NCBI GenBank assembly: GCA_026075535.2
Contig: AP026541.1
Location: 4,898,001-4,962,000, forward strand
Length of the DNA stretch: 64,000 bases
Direction of reading: 5' to 3'
From: Tricholoma matsutake
Lineage: Eukaryota > Basidiomycota > Agaricomycetes > Agaricales > Tricholomataceae
Shown here piece by piece: positions 47,401 through 56,637 of the stretch. Within the stretch, counting starts at the first letter, position 1, and every line of letters begins with the position of its first letter. The notes below the pieces were generated by a model, which worked only from the letters and a program-made list of their open reading frames with translations, was not told the DNA's origin and did no database searches. The translations under genes were made by a program, and so were the position numbers.

Positions 47401-48631
47401 CATGACTGGTCTAGATGTAAAAACCACATTTTCATATGGCAAACTAGATGAAGAGATCTATATGGATCAACCTGAGGGTTTCAGACTCGAGAGAAAAGAG
47501 TGCAGAGTAATGTGCTTATGCCGAGCATTGTATGGCCTTAAACAGGCCTCACTAGCATGGTGGAAAGAGCTAGAGGCATTTATGTGCACCATTGGGTTTG
47601 TGCACACCAGCTCCAATGCCGGCATTTTCATACACAAGGATCCTAAGACAGGCAGCATTGTTATTGTGCTGGTCTATGTTGATGATGGCTTGTTCATGGG
47701 GAAGAACAAGAAACTTGTGGATGAAAAGAAGAATGCTTGTCTAAAGCATTGGGAGTGCTGTAGTACTGAAAAAGTCATGGAATTCTTAGGCATGCGCATC
47801 ACCCAGACCACAAATAAAGTCAAACTTGATCAAACTGAATATCTTGCCAAAGTGCTCAAGAGGTTCGAGATGACAAATGCCAAAGTTGCCCCCACTCTGC
47901 TCCTGACTGGTTATAAACTGTTGGAAAACACAGCAACACCAAACGTGGCGATTAGATCAAAATATCAGTCTGTGATCGGATCTTTATTGTATCTGATGCT
48001 CAGAATGCGACCTGATATCGCTTATGCGGTAATCAAGATGTCGCAATTCTCAGCTAATCCTAGCCAAGAACATCTGGACAAAGCAATGTACATCATGCGC
48101 TATCTGGTGGGAACCCAGAAATATAATATTGTCTATGATGGAGAGAAATCCGAAGGGCTACAGGCCTTCACAGATTCTGATTGGGCAGCTGACACCATCA
48201 AGCACTGATCTACAATGGGTTACTTTGCTACTCTAGTGAGTGGCATTGTGTGCTGGCAGTCCCATTTACAAAAAACTGTAGCACTGTCATCCACAGAAGC
48301 CAAATATATGGCTCTCTCCGACACTTGTCAGCAGATAGCATGGATAGAGTCCTTATTCCAGGAACTTGGATATATACTGAAGTGCATACCAATCTGCGCT
48401 GATAATCAGGGATCCATCTTTATCGGATAAAATCCAGTTTAGGAAAGAAGGACCAAACATATAGACATTTGCTACCACTATACCCATGAATGCATAGAAA
48501 ATGACAAGGTCACAGTCGTTTTCATTCCTGGAAGTGATAATCCAGCTGACATGTTCACAAAGAACCTTGGTGCCGTGCTATTCAGGAAATTTAGAGACTC
48601 TCTCAGAATTACTTTCAAGATTCAAACTTAG
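44449..48631 (+). pseudogene. Copia A pol: protease, integrase, reverse transcriptase, RNase H
   Basis: Protease active site MDSGTSKHF near 44740; pre-integrase zinc finger WHRQLGHPSKEALGKM and CPGCAEGKMTSKSF near 45170-45310; integrase IHSDLKELPVLLYYKHKYFI and, after a one-base expansion of a G run near 45555, GGEFKDCELQ and HVHQQNRHAERAIRTIMEKL; reverse transcriptase NRWVFPMKLDGRKRARLMAK, IYMDQPEGFR, ALYGLKQASLAWWKEL and VLVYVDDGLFMGKN; RNase H FTDSDWAADTIKH and ALSSTEAKYMALSDTCQQIA; C-terminus NPADMFTKNL. TGA stops at 44965, 45767, 45911 and 48206 replace expected Arg codons; TAA/TAG occur near 48428 and 48439. A solo LTR splits the reverse transcriptase. Confidence 0.85.
46977..47402 (-). 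mobile_element. Solo LTR (copy B, TGTAAGGGG family) in copia A
   Basis: A complete 426-bp LTR, TGTAAGGGG...GCCCTTATA in its own orientation, flanked by a perfect 5-bp duplication TGACT (46972-46976 and 47403-47407). Removing it and one duplication rejoins the host frame as MYMTGLDVKTTF. It has no internal coding region, so it is the product of LTR-LTR recombination. Confidence 0.92.
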
Positions 48632-48663
48632 CTGCTTAGAGCACTGTACAGTTTGAGGGGGGG

Positions 48664-48865
48664 TGTTGAAATTAATCCCCATGATGCATGCTGTATACAT
48701 GAGGGAATACATGCAGCATACACATGTTACTGTGCTTACTGTGCATACATGTGGTAAGCACACTCCTGAGTCATGTGACTGCCTTACATTTATGTATATA
48801 AGGAGAACCTGTACCATACTAGGAATACAGTGTTCTTACCTCTGCTAACCCTAGCTGTAAGTCTT
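48664..48865 (+). repeat. Copia A 3' LTR (right end uncertain)
   Basis: A polypurine tract ttgaggggggg ends at 48663 and is followed by TGTTGAAATTAATCCCC. A TATA-like tatataagg lies at about 48795. The sequence then runs into a minus-strand copia gag fragment, so the right end is approximate and the LTR may be truncated. Confidence 0.65.
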
Positions 48866-48879
48866 ACTAAACCCCAGAT

Positions 48880-49345
48880 AGGCTGTAAGGAACTTGTTGT
48901 CTCTTCTGCTGTGCAGCATATATAGTCTGCTCCAACACCATCAGCCCCAAATAACTCCTCAGATTCCCAGCCACCATAGGGAGCAAGGTAAAAATTGCCA
49001 ATATCATTCTCATTGACCTCTGAAAACCAGTCATCATCACCATCAGAATAGTCTCCAGCATCTGATCCTCCAGAAGAATCAGATACACTTTGCAGATTAG
49101 GTAATGAGTCATCATCATCCGAATCCTCCTGCATCTCAACAAAGAAAGCTCCCTCCACCTCAGAATCTGAATCAGACTCGATTGACAATGGTGGCATTAG
49201 CAGAGCCACCCTTCTTTAATGAGTCACCCTTTTCACCACCCGGTACCTTGGGGGGCTTGTTGCACTTGTCCTTAAAGTGTCCCTTCTGTCCACAGTTCCA
49301 GAATACACCCCGAGGTTTCCTCAACTTGTCCTTCCTGGTCCGCAG
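48880..49345 (-). pseudogene. Copia C gag fragment (zinc knuckle and acidic linker)
   Basis: On the minus strand, PRGVFWNCGQKGHFKDKCNK gives a CCHC knuckle, followed by an acidic linker (IESDSDSEVEGAFFVEMQED, then DYSDGDDDWFSEVNENDIG) typical of the region between gag and protease in agaricomycete copia elements. The rest of this element is absent. A stop or frameshift occurs near 49200. It meets copia B head to head at about 49345. Confidence 0.75.
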
Positions 49346-50396
49346 CAGAGGAGGTACTCATGTTGGATCAACTGCACTGCTGCCTTGGGCACATATCCCC
49401 AGATGCAGTGAGAAGGCTTGCCCAGAATGGTTTCATCACTGGACTTCATCTCAAGCCCACAGCGATGGGCAAAGAGTTTATCTGCGAGTCCTGTGTGTAT
49501 GTGAAGGCTACTTGGAAGCCTGTTGTGAAGGCTCGAACGGGGGAGCATGCTACAGAATTCAGAGCTGAGGTCCACTCTGATTTGTGGGGACCAGCACTGG
49601 TGGCTACAAAGGGAGGGAAGCATTATTATGTTATGTATGTTGATGACTCCACTTGTTTGATGAACCTCCACCTTCTCGCCAAGAAGTTCAATGCTCCCAA
49701 TGCATACAAAGAATACAAGGCCTGGTGTGAAACACAGATGAAGAAGTCTATACTCAGATTGTGGTGGTGAATATATTGGGAAGGAATTCGTGCTGTACCT
49801 GAAGGCAAAGGGTACGGAGCAGAAACTTACAGTTCACAACACACCACAGGAGAATGGAGTGGCAGAACATCGAAACCACAGGATTGTCAAACATATCCAT
49901 GCATTGTTGCATGCAAGTGGCCTGTAGTGTTGCCTTGACTGACTTTTGGCATTTTTGTATATTGAGAATAACTTGATACCATGTGCCTGGACCACTTAGT
50001 GTTGAGAGAGGACCCATCGACTTTTGGGGTCATGCATCCATGTAAATATTTTGAGAGGTTTATAAATTTTATTGGAATTGATATTGCCCTTGACTTATTT
50101 TTTACTGGTTGACTTGAAAAAATGAGTCAAGGGCAACATCAATTCCAATAAAATTTATAAAATTCTCAAAATATTTACATGGATGAAAGACCCCAAAAGT
50201 TGATGGGTCCTCTCTCAACACTAAGTGGTCCAGGCACATGGTATCAAGTTATTCTCAATATACAAAAATGTCAAAAGTTGGTTGAGGCAACACTACAAGT
50301 GGGCTTCCAAGGATGCTGTGGGGAGAGGCTGCACATCATGTTGTCTGGTTGATGAACTGCACATTGACAAAGGCTGTAGCTGAAAAGACACCCTAT
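49345..50396 (+). pseudogene. Copia B pre-integrase and integrase core (broken)
   Basis: LHCCLGHISPDAVRRLAQNG and ICESCVYVKATWKP form the HHCC finger, then FRAEVHSDLWGPALVATKGG and YYVMYVDDSTCLMNLHLLA. A frameshift near 49750 precedes GGEYIGKEFVLYLKAKG and NTPQENGVAEHRNHRIVKHI. After the MITE the frame continues as LPRMLWGEAAHHVVWLMN up to TKAVAEKTPY, where the gypsy element is inserted. An Arg to Cys change (CGT to TGT) is visible in the SDRGGEY motif. Confidence 0.8.
49925..50295. mobile_element. Long foldback MITE (371 bp), same terminal family as 38981-39064
   Basis: Both ends read TAGTGTTGCC inward and the two halves are complementary over about 175 bases each with only scattered differences, so the whole element is one giant hairpin. 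It is flanked by CAAGTGG on both sides (with CCTG as extra left-hand bases), consistent with an imperfect 8-bp duplication. No coding capacity. It lies in the integrase domain of copia B. Confidence 0.85.
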
Positions 50397-50817
50397 TGTT
50401 AGGAAACCACCCCATTACCTAATAAAATTTCATTTTTATTTTATTATGTCAAATTACGCTACATGACACCAAATTATGCTACACTTTGATAGCGTGAGAA
50501 TTTTATCTCGCACACATCGAAATGTATGCACATGTACGAGTGCATTGGTAACAACAATGTACAATATGTGTAACATAGTATATAAACCCTAAATATATGC
50601 CTAGGGGACCCCAGTTGTGTTCTCTTAGGTATTCCACCTATGTTTTCGGTGTGAAAGGCCTATCGCAACAAACTCACCTTATCACAACAAACTCACCTAT
50701 TAATAACCCCTTGCATCAAAACCATCAGTTCCCCCATCACGAGCGCGGATCCCACCCCCTTCTTGTAGAGAGAACCTGCATGGTCTTAGCTAGCAGATAG
50801 TGGGTGTCGCCCTAACA
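50397..50817 (+). repeat. Gypsy 5' LTR (421 bp)
   Basis: TGTTAGG...CCTAACA. TATA-like sequence catagtatataaacc lies near 50575. It differs from the 3' LTR by a 19-bp tandem duplication of tatcgcaacaaactcacct and by about 19 substitutions, nearly all at CpG positions. Confidence 0.93.
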
Positions 50818-51304
50818 GAAGAACACAACTTCCCATATCAGTGCACCTTCTCTTACTTGTGCATACATCATTGTTTCACCGCACCACATCTGATTACTCA
50901 CCCTTTTGGCACAAGCCGGAAGTACTTGTATATACGTAATCTACCTTTTCTTTCATAAGCCGACACCAGGCCTCGCCTTACATTGCGACTGCCAGTGATT
51001 GAGAGGCAGCACTCATCATTAGGACAGCTGCAACCAGACAACTGATCAGATCTGGTTTAGTTACAATTTACATTACTCTATTCGGATGACTATTTTAGTT
51101 ACAAGCCAAATTCAGCAATATCTCCAAGATCAGGCACTGTTGGAAGGGTTATTGATCTGAAATGTCAAAATAGGCACCTGACGAACGACGAACGATTGAC
51201 AAACCTCGATGAACCTTATCACGTGACCCATAAACATTTGGAGAGGTCTCGAAGAAAAAATTTTGAATTTGTCAAAGAAGTGATTCATCACAGATTCTAC
51301 AATT

Positions 51305-52402
51305 ATGTCTGAACCTTCAACTTCTAATCCTGGTCCTAATCCTGTTCCCATACCAGCACTAGAGGTGAAAATTGATGTGCTCACAGCGCAAATGTTGCAA
51401 TTAGTGTCAGTATTGACAGCATCACAGCCCAGACAAGCAGAAGTACAGCCAGAGACGATAGGAGAAAGAGATGATGAGATGGAGGAGATGGTGGAGTGGA
51501 TATCACAGGAGGATGAGACAGCAGAGAAATCCAGAAATGGAAAAGCATGCTTACCTAAGTATGCCCCCCCGCAAATCTTTGACGGTACCATGGAGAATAC
51601 AAAATCCTTCATCAGCTCTATAGTATTGTACATCCATGGGAGGAAGCCTGAGTTTTGTACAGCTGAGTCTAGGATTATGTTTGCTCTCTCATACATTCAG
51701 GGGGGGAAAGCACAGTTCTGGAGAAATGAGGCTATTAATCAAATTGCCACGGGAAATAAACCATTTGCAACCTTCAAGGAATTTCTGGAGAGATTGGAGG
51801 CACAGTTTGGAGACCCTAATCCAAAGGTGACAGCCAATGCTAAATTAAAGACCATGTGCCAAGGTTCCCTAACAGCGGATGAATTTATTTTGCAGTTCAA
51901 AGCAGAAGCTTTGCAAACAGACATGGGAGAAGCCGCATTGGTAGAGTTTTTGAAAGCAGGATTAAATCCCTCCTTATTCAAGTCTATCTACCAACTACCT
52001 TCTATGCCAGAGAAATTGGACGAGTGGTATAATTGGGCAATGCGCCTTGACTGGCAATATTGGCAGGAACAGGCGGAGTCAAAGTTGATGTATGGAAGTA
52101 GTAAATTTGGAAAGTCATCAGGAGGAAAGTCCGAGAAAGGAAAGGCACCTCAGGCGCAAGCTCCGAGGGCACAGCCACCAGCCATGGCAGTGACACCTAT
52201 AGTTATGGAGTCAGCAGCACCAGCAGAGGCAATGGAGGTTGATCAAGCAGGGAGACGAGCCCCACTTAAATGTTTTAACTGTAGGCAGTTAGGACACATT
52301 TCTAGGAATTGTAGGCAGAAAAGAAAGATTAGGGAAGCTACAATCGAGGAAGTGAAGCCAGAGGAAGGCAAGCAGAAGAATTTTGTGGAAGAGTCCCAGT
52401 AA
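51305..52402 (+). CDS. Gypsy gag (intact, CCHC zinc knuckle)
   Basis: A 365-residue open frame from ATG 51305 to TAA 52400-52402. Capsid-type helical region FDGTMENTKSFISSIVLYIH, FALSYIQGGKAQFWRNEAI and FKEFLERLEAQFGDPN, followed by a basic, Ala/Pro-rich linker and a single knuckle CFNCRQLGHISRNC. It binds element RNA and forms the particle shell. No stop codons, in contrast to the pol that follows. The pol frame (-1 relative to gag) is open from about 52333, so gag and pol overlap by roughly 70 bases and a -1 frameshift is the likely way pol was made; no textbook slippery heptamer is obvious. Confidence 0.9.
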   Translation: MSEPSTSNPGPNPVPIPALEVKIDVLTAQMLQLVSVLTASQPRQAEVQPETIGERDDEMEEMVEWISQEDETAEKSRNGKACLPKYAPPQIFDGTMENTKSFISSIVLYIHGRKPEFCTAESRIMFALSYIQGGKAQFWRNEAINQIATGNKPFATFKEFLERLEAQFGDPNPKVTANAKLKTMCQGSLTADEFILQFKAEALQTDMGEAALVEFLKAGLNPSLFKSIYQLPSMPEKLDEWYNWAMRLDWQYWQEQAESKLMYGSSKFGKSSGGKSEKGKAPQAQAPRAQPPAMAVTPIVMESAAPAEAMEVDQAGRRAPLKCFNCRQLGHISRNCRQKRKIREATIEEVKPEEGKQKNFVEESQ

Positions 52403-55400
52403 AGGTTTCCCCATTGGTGACCCAGAATCATTACAATGTATTAGTATCCAAGGAAACCCAGAGTAAATCAGAAAAGGAAATTGAGGAGGAGTACAACTGC
52501 TACAAATCACATGACCAAGAAAATTGCCAAGCACTATTTCCGAAAACCCCTAAATTCTTTATTCACTCTGTGCAAATAGAACCAGAAATCACCTTGACTG
52601 TGGGATTGAAGACAGTGGACATGCATGCAGCTATTGATGTGGAAGCATTGCTTGATAGTGGTGCTACAGAATTATTTATTAATTGATCCTTAATTACCAG
52701 AAACGGTATTAACACATGCAAGCTGGCGCAACCTATAATGGTGTACAATATTGATGGAACAGTCAATTGTGGAGGAACTATCAAGGAGGAGGTGACTATG
52801 GTACTAAAGTATCAGAAGCATCAGGAGCGAGCCGTATTCAAAGTGTGCGATCTTGGGAAAACCAATCTAATAATAGGATGTCTGTGGTTATGGAAGCATA
52901 ATCCCGAAATTGATTGGAAAACTGGGAAAGTACAAATGACTCGTTGTCCTAAGGAATGTAATGTGTATGGGAGGAAGATGAAGAAGGAAAAAAGGAAACA
53001 GAAAGAGAAAGAATGTCCGAGAAAGTATTCTGTTACAATGGAGGAAGTGGAGGATGAGGAAATGCCAAATGGGGAAGTTCCGATCATGATTGAGAAAGAA
53101 GAGCAGAAGCAAACCTTTAGAGCAATTTGTGGAGGACAGTCATGGGACAAGAATATCGTGAAGGTGGAGAAGCCAGTGGAGGAATGGGTGCCAAAAGTGT
53201 ATCATGAACATCTGTCAGTGTTCCAGAAGAAGGAGTCTGAGTGAATGCCGGTGCGGAAGCCATGGGATCATGCGATTGAGATGAAGCCAGGGTTTGTGCT
53301 GAAGAAGTCAAAGGTATATCTGTTATCTCCGATGGAACAAGAAGAAGTGGATGCATTCCTGAAGGAGCAATTGTGCAAAGGATACATACAACCTTCGAAA
53401 TCACTGCAGACATCACCAATATTCTTCATGCCAAAGAAAGACCAAAGGAAGAGGATGTGTACAGATTATAGGTATTTGAATGAGTGGACAGTGAAGAATG
53501 CGTACCCCCTGCCGTTGATCTCAGAAATAATTGACAAGGTGGGAAAAGCCAAGGTCTTTACAAAATTGGATTTACAATGGGGATACAACAATGTACAAAT
53601 AAAGAAAGGAGATGAGTAGAAGGCAGCATTTTCCACATGTCGAGGATCCTTCGAGCCACTTGTCATGTTTTTTGGGATGACTAATAGTCCCCTGACCTTT
53701 CAAAATATGATGAATGACATTTTCAAGGACGTAATAGACAAAGGCATGGTAATAATATTTATTGATGACATTCTGATATTCATGTAGGATGAAGAGAATC
53801 ATAAGGCAATAGTGCAGGAGGTGCTACGGAGGTTGGCAGAGAATGATCTATTTTTGAAACCAGAGAAGTATGTGTTTGGGGCAAACGAGATTGAGTTCCT
53901 AGGATTATTGATCAGCCCTGACAGGATCAAAATGGATCCGATCAAGGTACAGGTGATCACAGATTGGCCTGTGCCCACCCGTGTCAAGGAGGTTCAAGAC
54001 TTCTTGGGACTTGCAAATTATTATTGTTGCTTTGTGCACAATTTTTCTAAAATTGCCACACCCTTACATAACCTTATGCCAAAGGGAGTAGTATGGAGGT
54101 GGGGAGAGCAGCAGCAGACAGCGTTTGAGGAATTGAAGAGGAAGTTTGTGGAGGGACCAATATTAGCCCCAGTAGATTTCACACGCCCTTTGCGAGTGGA
54201 ATCTGATGCATCCGATTTTGCTACTGGAGCGGTATTATCAATGCTGTGTGAAGATGACAAATGGCATCCTTGTGCATACTTGTCAAAAGGGTTGAATGAT
54301 GTGGAGAGGAATTATGATGTGCATGACAAAGAGATGTTGGGGATAATACGAGTATTGGAGGCATGGAGGCATTATTTGGAGGGATGTACACATCAGATTG
54401 AGATCTGGATGGATCATCAAAATCTGCAATACTTCATGTCCGCTAAAAAGCTTAATCACAGGCAAGTGCATTGGGCACTATTCCTATGGCATTTCAATTT
54501 TCACTTGGTCCACAAAGCGGGAAGCTTAATGAGGAAAGCAGATGCATTATCCAGATGTATCAATCATAAAAGGGGGGTGGAGGAGGACAATAAAAATGTT
54601 ACCTTACTCAAACCCGAATACTTTCACATTTGCGCTATGTGTCAAGGGCATCTATTAATAGATAGCTCAGAAACAGAAATGTTGTCTAAAATTAGACAAT
54701 GTTCAGAAATGGACAATGAAGTAGTGGAAGCCATGAAAGCTCTGAAGGGAGAAAAGAAAGGTAATATCAAAGGAGATGAATGGGCTGAGGAACAAGGGTT
54801 GGTGTTGTTTCGAGGAAAAGTGTATGTACTGAAGGATCAGGATTTGTGAAGGGAGATCGTCCAGTTACATCACAATACGCCGATTGCCAGACACCCAGGA
54901 AGATGGAAGACGTTGGAATTAGTAATGAGAAATTATTGGTGGCCCGGAATTTTGAAGTATGTGTTGGGGTATGTGGATGGATGTGATACGTGCATGAGGG
55001 GGAAGAAATTTCCAGAGAAACCTGCAGGAAAATTAATGCTGAACCCTATACCTAAAGCGCTGTGGCGAGATATATCTGTGGATTTTTATTACCGGATTAC
55101 CTGAGGCTTAAGGGTACAATGCAATATTCGTAGTATGCGACCATTTTACAAAGGAGGTCCATATTATTCCTACTACTACAGAAACCTCATCATTGGGCTT
55201 GGTGTGCCTCTATCTAAATCAGGTATGGCGGTTACATGGGTTACCTGATACCGTTATCTCTGATCGTGGACCACAATTTGCTTCCGCGTTTATGCGAGAA
55301 CTAAACAACATATTGGGAATTCAAACTAAATTATCTACAGCATATCACCCACAGACTGATGGGCAGACAGAGAGAATGAATCAGGAGTTGGAGCAGTACC

Positions 55401-56224
55401 TATGTATGTTTGTCAACTACTGACAAACCGACTGGCCCGAATGGTTGGCAATTGCCAAATTTTCCCACAATAACAAATTCCATTCGGCTACTCGTATGTC
55501 ACCTTTTTTTGCAAATTATGGATATCATCCTTGCATGGGAGTAGAACCCAGAAGGGAAGTCAAAGTACAGTTGGTAGAAGACTTTGTATCTAAGATGCAA
55601 AAGGTACAAGAGGAAGCAGAGGCGGCATTGAAGAAAGCACATGATGACATGATGTGACATGCGGATCATACTCGAGCATGCGCTCCAGAGTACAAAGTTG
55701 GTGACTTGGTATGGCTAAGTACCAAGGACCTGAATATTCCATGACCTTCAAGGAAACTTACGGAGAAACAAGTTGGCCCATATGCGATCTCTAAAGTGAT
55801 CTCACCTAATGCGGTAGTGCTAAAATTACCCTGATCATTCAAGATTGATCCTGAGATTAATGTATCCCGCCTACGCCCTTATCACCCACCCACTATTCCT
55901 GGCCAACAAACTACTCCGCAACCTCCGATAATAGTAGAAGGTGCTCCAGAATACATAGTTGAAGAAATTCTAGACTCACATCTTCAACGGAACAAATTGG
56001 AGTTCTTAATAAAGTGGAAAAACTATACCAACAAAAATAATTTGTGGGAACCCAAAGAGAATTGTAAGCGAGCGCGTAACGCGATCGCCCAATTCTTTAA
56101 ACATAATCCAAATGCTCCATGTTGCATTGCGAGAATGGTGTATGAGGGGATGAGATTCCAGCCTTACCAAAGTTTCACAGAGGGGACAGACACAATATTT
56201 TCTCGCCTGGAAGTCAAAGCATAA
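52333..56224 (+). pseudogene. Gypsy pol: protease, RT, RNase H, integrase, chromodomain (decayed)
   Basis: Protease ALLDSGATELFIN; reverse transcriptase [38 protein letters not shown] and FIDDILIFM; RNase H FTRPLRVESDASDFATGAVL and YDVHDKEMLGIIRVLEAWRH; integrase finger HHNTPIARHPGRWKTLEL to CDTCMRGK; core VISDRGPQFASAFMRELNNI and AYHPQTDGQTERMNQELEQY; chromodomain EYIVEEILDSHLQ then EFLIKWKNYTNKNNLWEPKE. Stops: TGA at 52684, 53242, 54847, 55421, 55655, 55742 and 55832, each where Arg is plausible, plus TAG near 53617 and 53785. A one-base insertion near 55085 shifts the frame at VDFITGLP. The element cannot encode active enzymes. Confidence 0.9.
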
Positions 56225-56235
56225 AAGGGGGGTAA

Positions 56236-56637
56236 TGTTAGGAAACCACCCCATTACCTAATAAAATTTCATTTTTATTTTATTATGTCGAATTATGCTA
56301 CATGACACCAAATTACGCTACACTTTGATAGTGTGAGAATTTTATCTCGCACACATCAAAATGTATGCGCATGTATGAGTGCATTGGTAACAACAATGTA
56401 CAATATGTGTAACATAGTATATAAACCCTAAATATATGCCTAGGGGACCTCAGTTGTGTTCTCTTAGGTATTCCACCTACGTTTTTGGTGTGAAAGGCCT
56501 ATCGCAACAAACTCACCTATTAATAACCCCTCACATCAAAACCATCAGTTCCCCCATCACGAGCATGGATCCTGCCCCCTTCTTGTAGAGAGAACCCACA
56601 TGGTCTTAGCTAGCAGATAGTGGGTGTCACCCTAACA
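56236..56637 (+). repeat. Gypsy 3' LTR (402 bp)
   Basis: Preceded by the polypurine tract aaaaggggggtaa and identical in ends to the 5' LTR. It lacks the 19-bp duplication found in the 5' LTR and so probably represents the ancestral length. Confidence 0.93.

Larger units (their letters stand above)
43437..48865 (+). mobile_element. Ty1/copia retrotransposon A (5'-truncated, pseudogenised)
   Basis: Order gag, protease, integrase, reverse transcriptase, RNase H, then polypurine tract and 3' LTR, which is the copia order. The 5' LTR and first gag codons are missing because the element abuts a truncated foreign LTR at 43436. It is broken by frameshifts, several stops and a 426-bp solo LTR at 46977-47402. 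Confidence 0.85.
50397..56637 (+). mobile_element. Ty3/gypsy chromodomain retrotransposon (complete, with both LTRs)
   Basis: 6,241 bp bounded by LTRs that begin TGTTAGG and end CCTAACA, with a perfect 5-bp target-site duplication CCTAT (50392-50396 and 56638-56642). Internal order is gag, protease, reverse transcriptase, RNase H, integrase, chromodomain, which makes it a chromovirus. Excision in silico restores the copia B frame KTPY-EAAFGRKPD. Gag is intact; pol carries nine in-frame stops and one one-base insertion. Confidence 0.95.

Noticed and set aside
54900..55110. Possible second gene boundary in gypsy pol near 55085
   Set aside because: Explained by a single extra T in gattttta that shifts the frame at VDFITGLP; the integrase continues in the new frame.
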